A DNA stretch of 37,169 nucleotides from Catellatospora sp. KI3. Its GTDB lineage: Bacteria > Actinomycetota > Actinomycetes > Mycobacteriales > Micromonosporaceae. The stretch is from NCBI RefSeq assembly GCF_029948125.1, contig NZ_JASAMB010000038.1, positions 1-37,169 on the forward strand, read 5' to 3'. A program made the translations under genes and the position numbers. The notes beneath the pieces are model-generated. The model made no database searches. It was not told where the DNA came from and saw only the letters and a program-made list of their open reading frames with translations. How positions within the stretch are numbered: position 1 is the first letter of the stretch; each line of letters opens with the position of its first letter. Positions 33,522-37,169 of this stretch are shown piece after piece.

Positions 33522-34340
33522 ATGACCGACTTCATCCCGCCGCCCGCGCCGCGCCCGACCGTCACGTACGCCAACTGCACCGTCGCCGACCACGCCGGCT
33601 TCCGCCCGCTCCACCTCGACCTGCACCTGCCCGCCGGCGACGGCCCATTCCCGGTGGTGCTGTGGGTGCACGGCGGCGGCTTCGTCAGCGGCAGCCGGGT
33701 CTGGATGCCGGACTCGGTCGCGCCGCACCGGTTCCACGAGCGGCTGCTGGCCCGCGGCTACGCCGTGGCCGACGTCGACTACCGGCTGGCGCTGGAGGCG
33801 CAGTTCCCGGCGCAGCTCGTCGACGTGCAGGCGGCCATCCGCTGGCTGCGGCGCTACGCCGACCAGCTGAACCTGGACCCGAACCGGTTCGCGGCCCTCG
33901 GCGAGTCCGCGGGCGGGCACCTGGTGGCGCTCGCGGGGCTGGTGGGGGAGGGCGACACCGCGCTGCAGGCGGTCGTCAACTGGTACGGCGTGGTCAACCT
34001 CGAAGTGTTCGAGCGGGAGGACGACGAGGGCGGTCCCGACCCGGTCACGCTGCTGTTCGGCGGCCCGATCAGGGGGCGGCGCGAGTTCGTACGCTGGGGC
34101 AACCCGCAGTCGCGCGTGCACGCGGGCGCCCCGCCCTTCCTGAACATCCACGGCACCGCCGACGCGCTGGTGCCGTGCTCGCAGAGCGAGGAGTTCACCC
34201 GGGTGCTGCGCGAGCACGGCGTCCGGGCCGAGCTGATCACGGTGCCGGGTGCCGACCACTGCTTCGTCGGCCACGACGACATCGGCGGCCTGATCGAGGC
34301 CGGAGCCGACTTCCTCGACGACGTGTTCAAAGCGGCCTGA
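33522..34340 (+). CDS. Alpha/beta hydrolase (esterase/lipase, HSL/acetyl-esterase-like)
   Basis: 272-aa serine esterase. Oxyanion motif HGGG (50-53), nucleophile elbow GESAGG (Ser129), acid Asp214 in HGTADALVP and His246 in PGADHCF make a full triad; length fits small carboxylesterases. No signal peptide, so intracellular. ATG 33522 directly precedes the conserved region, with GATCAT 6 nt before it as a weak leaderless-type -10. It is separated from the sugar operon by its terminator, but removal of acyl groups from imported glycans is a plausible role. Confidence 0.88.
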   Translation: MTDFIPPPAPRPTVTYANCTVADHAGFRPLHLDLHLPAGDGPFPVVLWVHGGGFVSGSRVWMPDSVAPHRFHERLLARGYAVADVDYRLALEAQFPAQLVDVQAAIRWLRRYADQLNLDPNRFAALGESAGGHLVALAGLVGEGDTALQAVVNWYGVVNLEVFEREDDEGGPDPVTLLFGGPIRGRREFVRWGNPQSRVHAGAPPFLNIHGTADALVPCSQSEEFTRVLREHGVRAELITVPGADHCFVGHDDIGGLIEAGADFLDDVFKAA

Positions 34341-34406
34341 CCGCGACACGCCGCCCCTCCCGGCGAGATTCCGCCCTTTCGCGTGGTTGGGGAGGTTTCA
34401 GGGGCG

Positions 34407-34445
34407 ATGATCGACGAGTACGCCGGACGGGCCCGGGGTACATGA
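34407..34445 (+). CDS. Possible 12-codon upstream ORF
   Basis: ATG 34407 begins MIDEYAGRARGT and ends in TGA 34443-34445, which overlaps the ATG of the EAL gene (ATGA). GGAGG and AGGGG lie 3-15 nt upstream, while the EAL start itself has no ribosome-binding site. It may couple translation of the EAL gene as a leader peptide. Such short frames can arise by chance. Confidence 0.35.
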   Translation: MIDEYAGRARGT

Positions 34446-35290
34446 CCGGTCGGAAGGGGGCGGTGGTGGACGGTGTCGAGGACTCCGAGCCGATGCGGGC
34501 GGCGTTCGACTCGCTGCTGACCAACGGCGAGATCCGCCCGCTGTTCCAGCCGATCGTCGAACTGACCACCGGCGACGTCGTGGCGTACGAGGCGCTCGCG
34601 CGCGGCCCGGCGGGCAGCATCTTCCACCTGCCCGCCGCACTGTTTCAGTACGCCGTCGCCGCCGGGCGCCTGGCCGAGCTCGACTGGATGTGCCGGGCCG
34701 CCGCCTGCCACTCCGCGATCGCCGGGCGGCTGCCCCGCGACCTCCCGCTGTTCGTGAACGTCGAACCGGCGACCCTGTCGATCCCGCCGCCGCCGACGGT
34801 CGTCGAGCACGTCACCGCGGCCATGCGCGAGCTGCAGGTCGTCTTCGAGATGACCGAGCGGGCGCTGGAAGGCGACGAGGCGGAGCTGGTGGCGGCAGTC
34901 GACTGGATCCGCCGCCGGGGCGGCCGGGTCGCGCTCGACGACGTCGGCGTACACCAGGCCAGCCTGTCGATCATGGCGCTGACCTCACCGGACATCGTCA
35001 AACTCGACCGCAGCATCACCCACGTCACCGACAGCAAGGTCGCCGACCGGGTCGTCGGGGAGGTGCGCGCCCACGTCGAGCGGACCGGGGCGGCGATCCT
35101 CGCCGAGGGCATCGAGACAGCCGGGCACCTCGCCCACGCCGTCCAGATGGGGGCGTCGCTGGGGCAGGGCTGGCTGTTCGGGCGGCCGCAGCCGCTGCCG
35201 GAGAAGTTCCCGGCTTCGTCGTACACCCTGCCGCGCATCACCTGGGCGGCCCAGATGCGTGAGATCCGGGAGTCCCTCAACGGCCGCTGA
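34442..35290 (+). CDS. Stand-alone EAL-domain protein (c-di-GMP phosphodiesterase or sensor)
   Basis: 282-aa cytoplasmic protein that is nearly all EAL domain (about 28-255). Conserved positions: Glu50 in EAL, Asn106 (FVNVEP), Glu136 (FEMTER), Asp166-Asp167, Lys187 (VKLDRS), Glu222/Glu225 (AEGIE) and Gln242 (GQGWLFGRP). Loop 6, normally DDFGTGYSS, reads DDVGVHQAS, a change that in other EAL proteins often lowers catalysis. So it may be a weak phosphodiesterase or a c-di-GMP receptor. No GGDEF or sensory domain. Start is uncertain: ATG 34442 or GTG 34464; a long open frame continues upstream in antisense with the esterase and is not coding. Confidence 0.85.
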   Translation: MTGRKGAVVDGVEDSEPMRAAFDSLLTNGEIRPLFQPIVELTTGDVVAYEALARGPAGSIFHLPAALFQYAVAAGRLAELDWMCRAAACHSAIAGRLPRDLPLFVNVEPATLSIPPPPTVVEHVTAAMRELQVVFEMTERALEGDEAELVAAVDWIRRRGGRVALDDVGVHQASLSIMALTSPDIVKLDRSITHVTDSKVADRVVGEVRAHVERTGAAILAEGIETAGHLAHAVQMGASLGQGWLFGRPQPLPEKFPASSYTLPRITWAAQMREIRESLNGR

Positions 35291-35320
35291 CACCGCTGGG
35301 ACGCCGCTTCGGGCCGGTAG

Positions 35321-35384
35321 GTGCAAGTTCGGGGAAACTGCACGAATGGGTGTCATGATTCGCTCACTTTCCGCGAAATTGCAC
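35321..35384. repeat. 64-nt inverted-repeat element, copy 5 (divergent)
   Basis: Same 23+18+23 plan, but more mutated: left arm AAGTTC instead of AGTTTC, right arm CCGCG instead of CCCCG and GAAATTGC instead of GAAACTGC. The centre keeps GAAT...GATTC ends but lacks CTTGG. Fixed length despite base changes indicates that the overall architecture is what defines the family. It lies 30 nt after the EAL gene stop. Confidence 0.8.
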
Positions 35385-35479
35385 CTAGGAACGGGCGTTG
35401 TGCACCCGCGTCGTGCGCCGCGGCCGAAGCTGTCCAGCGTCGGTCCAGCAAAATATCACGTCGTCAGGCTGTACCGGCC

Positions 35480-35941
35480 TCAGAGTGCGATCGGTTCATA
35501 GCTCAGGATCTCGTCAACGACCTGGTCCGGGCTCGGCTCGCGGGGCAGCCGCGCGGGTGGATGGAAGATTACGCTCGATGCACCCGGATGCACGGTGTTC
35601 GTGTCGAGCAGCAGCAGGTAGTAGTCGGTGTCCGGGCCGCCTGCCACGATCCGGCGGACCAGCTCCACCAGCTCGTCGCGGGTGACGTCCGGTACGCGCG
35701 GCCAGGACGGACGGGCGAGTTCCAGCGCGAACTCCTCGATGCTGCGCTCCGCGTCATACTCGACGAAGTCCCACAGCCCGCACGCGTGGCCGGTCGCCTC
35801 GTTGAAGGCGGCCACCGCGGCCTCGGCCTCCACCCGATCCCCGCTGAGGGCCAGGTCTTCCATGCGGTGGATCTCGGCACACAGCTCGGCGATCCGCTCC
35901 GGTGAGACGGGCGGGGGTAGCAGTTCGGGGCGAAGCTCCAT
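35480..35941 (-). CDS. Hypothetical acidic protein
   Basis: 153-aa protein, not recognised. It is Glu/Asp- and Pro-rich, mostly helical in the first 90 residues (ERIAELCAEIHRMEDLALSGD), with a hydrophobic strand DYYLLLLDTN and no signal or membrane segment. ATG 35941 is chosen because CACAAT, a -10-like hexamer, ends 6 nt before it on the minus strand; an in-frame start 57 nt upstream would run into the next gene's promoter. It is divergent from the MpaB-like gene. Composition resembles small actinobacterial regulatory or immunity proteins, but no function can be given. Confidence 0.6.
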   Translation of the reverse strand: MELRPELLPPPVSPERIAELCAEIHRMEDLALSGDRVEAEAAVAAFNEATGHACGLWDFVEYDAERSIEEFALELARPSWPRVPDVTRDELVELVRRIVAGGPDTDYYLLLLDTNTVHPGASSVIFHPPARLPREPSPDQVVDEILSYEPIAL

Positions 35942-36026
35942 GGCGGCATTGTGGACCAGCGAACCGTCTCCGACCGTGAGGACCCATACGTTGCGCACCT
36001 CAGCCCGTACGGGACTGCAGCAGGAG

Positions 36027-36842
36027 ATGCCGGCGGACCCGTACGCCGTCTACCGGCACCTCGCGCTGCGCGAGTTCGGCACAGACATGCGTCTCGGGCT
36101 CAACCTGGCCTTCTACCGCACGTTCGCCGTGCCCGCGATCGCGCGGCTGCTGCTGGACACCGGTGAGCTGACCGAACGCACCCGCAAGCGCGCCGACGAC
36201 ACCGGCCTGTTCATGTACGAGCTGATCGCCCACGGCCCCGACCACCCGCGCGGCCGCCAGGTCATCGCCGCACTCAACCGGATCCACCGCGTCTACGACA
36301 TCACCCGCGACGAGTACCGCTACGTCCTGGGCACCTTCGTCTTCATCCCGACCCGGTGGATCGACCGGTACGGCCCGCGCCGCCTGCGCGCCGACGAACG
36401 GGCGGCGACCTGGCACTTCTACCGCGAGGTCGGGCGGCTGATGGGCATCCGCGACCTGCCCGGCACCTGGGCCGAGTTCGAGGACTGGTTCAACGCGTAC
36501 GAGCGCGCGAACTTCGGCCACGACGAGGCCGCGACCAGGCTCATCGACGCCACCCGCGACATCCTCGCCAACCGCTTCCCGCGGCCGCTGCGCCGCTTCG
36601 CCGCCGCGGCGGGTGACGCGCTGCTGGACGAGCCGGTCCGGCTGGCCCTGGGCGTGCCGCGCCCGAATCCGCTGGTCCGCGTGGTGGTGCACCTGCTGCT
36701 GCGGGCGAGTGGCCTGGTGCGCCGCCTGCGCCGTACCCCCGAGTCCTTCTTCACCCCGGGTCAGCCTTCCCGGAACTATCCGGACGGCTACGTCCTCGAG
36801 CAGCTCGGTCCGGATCCGGTCCGGTCGGTCGCGCGGCGCTGA
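36027..36842 (+). CDS. MpaB/DUF2236-family oxygenase-like protein
   Basis: 271-aa protein of the DUF2236 (MpaB, latex-clearing-protein related) family, whose studied members are haem-dependent oxygenases. Recognisable segments: ALREFGTDMRLGLNLAFYRTFAVPAIARLL, NRIHRVYDITRDEYRYVLGTFVF, REVGRLMGIRDLP and a C-terminal NYPDGYVLEQLGP. No signal peptide. Start is uncertain: ATG 36027 (GGAG is too close) or GTG 35976, which adds 17 residues and would give the family's usual length; the conserved region begins after both. Substrate unknown. It stands alone on the plus strand. Confidence 0.8.
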   Translation: MPADPYAVYRHLALREFGTDMRLGLNLAFYRTFAVPAIARLLLDTGELTERTRKRADDTGLFMYELIAHGPDHPRGRQVIAALNRIHRVYDITRDEYRYVLGTFVFIPTRWIDRYGPRRLRADERAATWHFYREVGRLMGIRDLPGTWAEFEDWFNAYERANFGHDEAATRLIDATRDILANRFPRPLRRFAAAAGDALLDEPVRLALGVPRPNPLVRVVVHLLLRASGLVRRLRRTPESFFTPGQPSRNYPDGYVLEQLGPDPVRSVARR

Positions 36843-36876
36843 CCGCAGCGGCGAACCGCCGCTGGCGCCGGGGTCC

Positions 36877-36882
36877 TAACAT
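36877..36882 (+). promoter_or_regulatory. -10 element of last gene
   Basis: TAACAT fits TANNNT and ends 7 nt before GTG 36890, again without a ribosome-binding site; a leaderless start. Confidence 0.5.
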
Positions 36883-36889
36883 CTCGTCC

Positions 36890-37169
36890 GTGGACGGCAG
36901 AGGGTACTGGCGGCGGTGGTGGCCTGCGGCTCGCCGCCCGGCACTGGTGATCGCGGTGCTCGGGCTGGTGTCCTACCTCCTCGGCTCGTGGCCCGCCGTG
37001 GAGATGTCCGTGGCGCAGGGGCCGCAGCCCGCCGCGGTGTGCCCGATGCTGCGGCCGCAGCTGCTGAATCTGGTGGTGCCGGGGCGGGTCAGCCAGCGCG
37101 ACACCACCAGGCCGCTGAATCCGGAGTGGCCGGTCCGGGGCGCCTGGTGCGAGGTCGGCACGAACGCGT
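36890..37169 (+). CDS. Partial gene: membrane-anchored or secreted protein, N-terminal part
   Basis: Open to the window end (93 codons seen). It begins MDGRGYWRRWWPAARRP, then a hydrophobic helix ALVIAVLGLVSYLLGSW (about 18-34) like an uncleaved signal anchor, followed by an extracytoplasmic region with two Cys about 37 residues apart (AAVCPMLRP and GAWCEVG). The Cys pair and CPML/LNLVVP pattern resemble DUF3558-like exported actinobacterial proteins, but that is only a guess. Start GTG 36890 is supported by the -10 hexamer. The real length and function lie beyond the window. Confidence 0.65.
   Translation, partial: MDGRGYWRRWWPAARRPALVIAVLGLVSYLLGSWPAVEMSVAQGPQPAAVCPMLRPQLLNLVVPGRVSQRDTTRPLNPEWPVRGAWCEVGTNA

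Noticed and set aside
30606-34349. Very long open frame on the minus strand (over 1200 codons) opposite the secreted CBM protein and esterase
   Set aside because: Composition is Arg/Gly/Val/His-rich with no domain; it mirrors two genes with clear families and arises from high GC at third positions.

Overview
The window is very GC-rich DNA with dense, often overlapping genes, GTG starts, many apparently leaderless genes, and actinobacterial families throughout (LtrA, Tat-exported multicopper oxidase, MoxR/DUF58/VWA operon, LacI-controlled sugar ABC operon, MpaB-like oxygenase). Gene content and a GAAGGGCCCCTTC-type palindromic repeat suggest Micromonosporaceae; this is inference, because no rRNA or core phylogenetic marker is present.

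Layout. 1-4.6 kb: terminator of an upstream gene, an LtrA-family membrane protein, then a leftward set (4-TM protein, multicopper oxidase, unknown protein) divergent from a MarR regulator. 5.0-7.6 kb: a cupin protein and a DesK/NarL-type two-component pair. 7.75-12.5 kb: a compact leftward operon of S1C protease, MoxR ATPase, DUF58 protein and two membrane VWA proteins. 12.6-15.7 kb: Gfo/Idh/MocA oxidoreductase, a DMT exporter divergent from a MarR regulator, and an RBBP9-type hydrolase. 15.7-22.1 kb: a LysE-exporter remnant, a fatty-acid-desaturase-like protein, then an amino-acid/amine region: decarboxylase 1 coupled to an aminotransferase, a DMT exporter, and decarboxylase 2. 22.2-24.5 kb: two nuclease-like genes with more A/T-rich codons, a candidate defence module. 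24.7-33.3 kb: LacI regulator and a sugar uptake operon (two permeases, lipoprotein, a TIM-barrel glycosidase-like enzyme, and a secreted ADP-ribosylglycohydrolase-fold protein with three carbohydrate-binding modules). 33.5-37.2 kb: esterase, EAL protein, unknown protein, MpaB-like oxygenase, and a membrane or secreted protein cut by the window end.

The features most worth attention are: (i) a family of five dispersed elements, each exactly 64 nt (23-nt arm, 18-nt centre, 23-nt arm), in which each arm is a hairpin, the arms are complementary to each other and most centres form a third hairpin; one copy sits exactly where a LysE gene is truncated; (ii) decarboxylase 1 has Phe where aromatic amino acid decarboxylases have the catalytic-loop Tyr, whereas its neighbour decarboxylase 2 keeps Tyr, so the first may be an aldehyde synthase; (iii) the nuclease-HTH plus NucS-like/PUA-like gene pair; (iv) the ADP-ribosylglycohydrolase-fold protein in a carbohydrate operon. 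No tRNA, rRNA, CRISPR array, transposase or integrase was seen.
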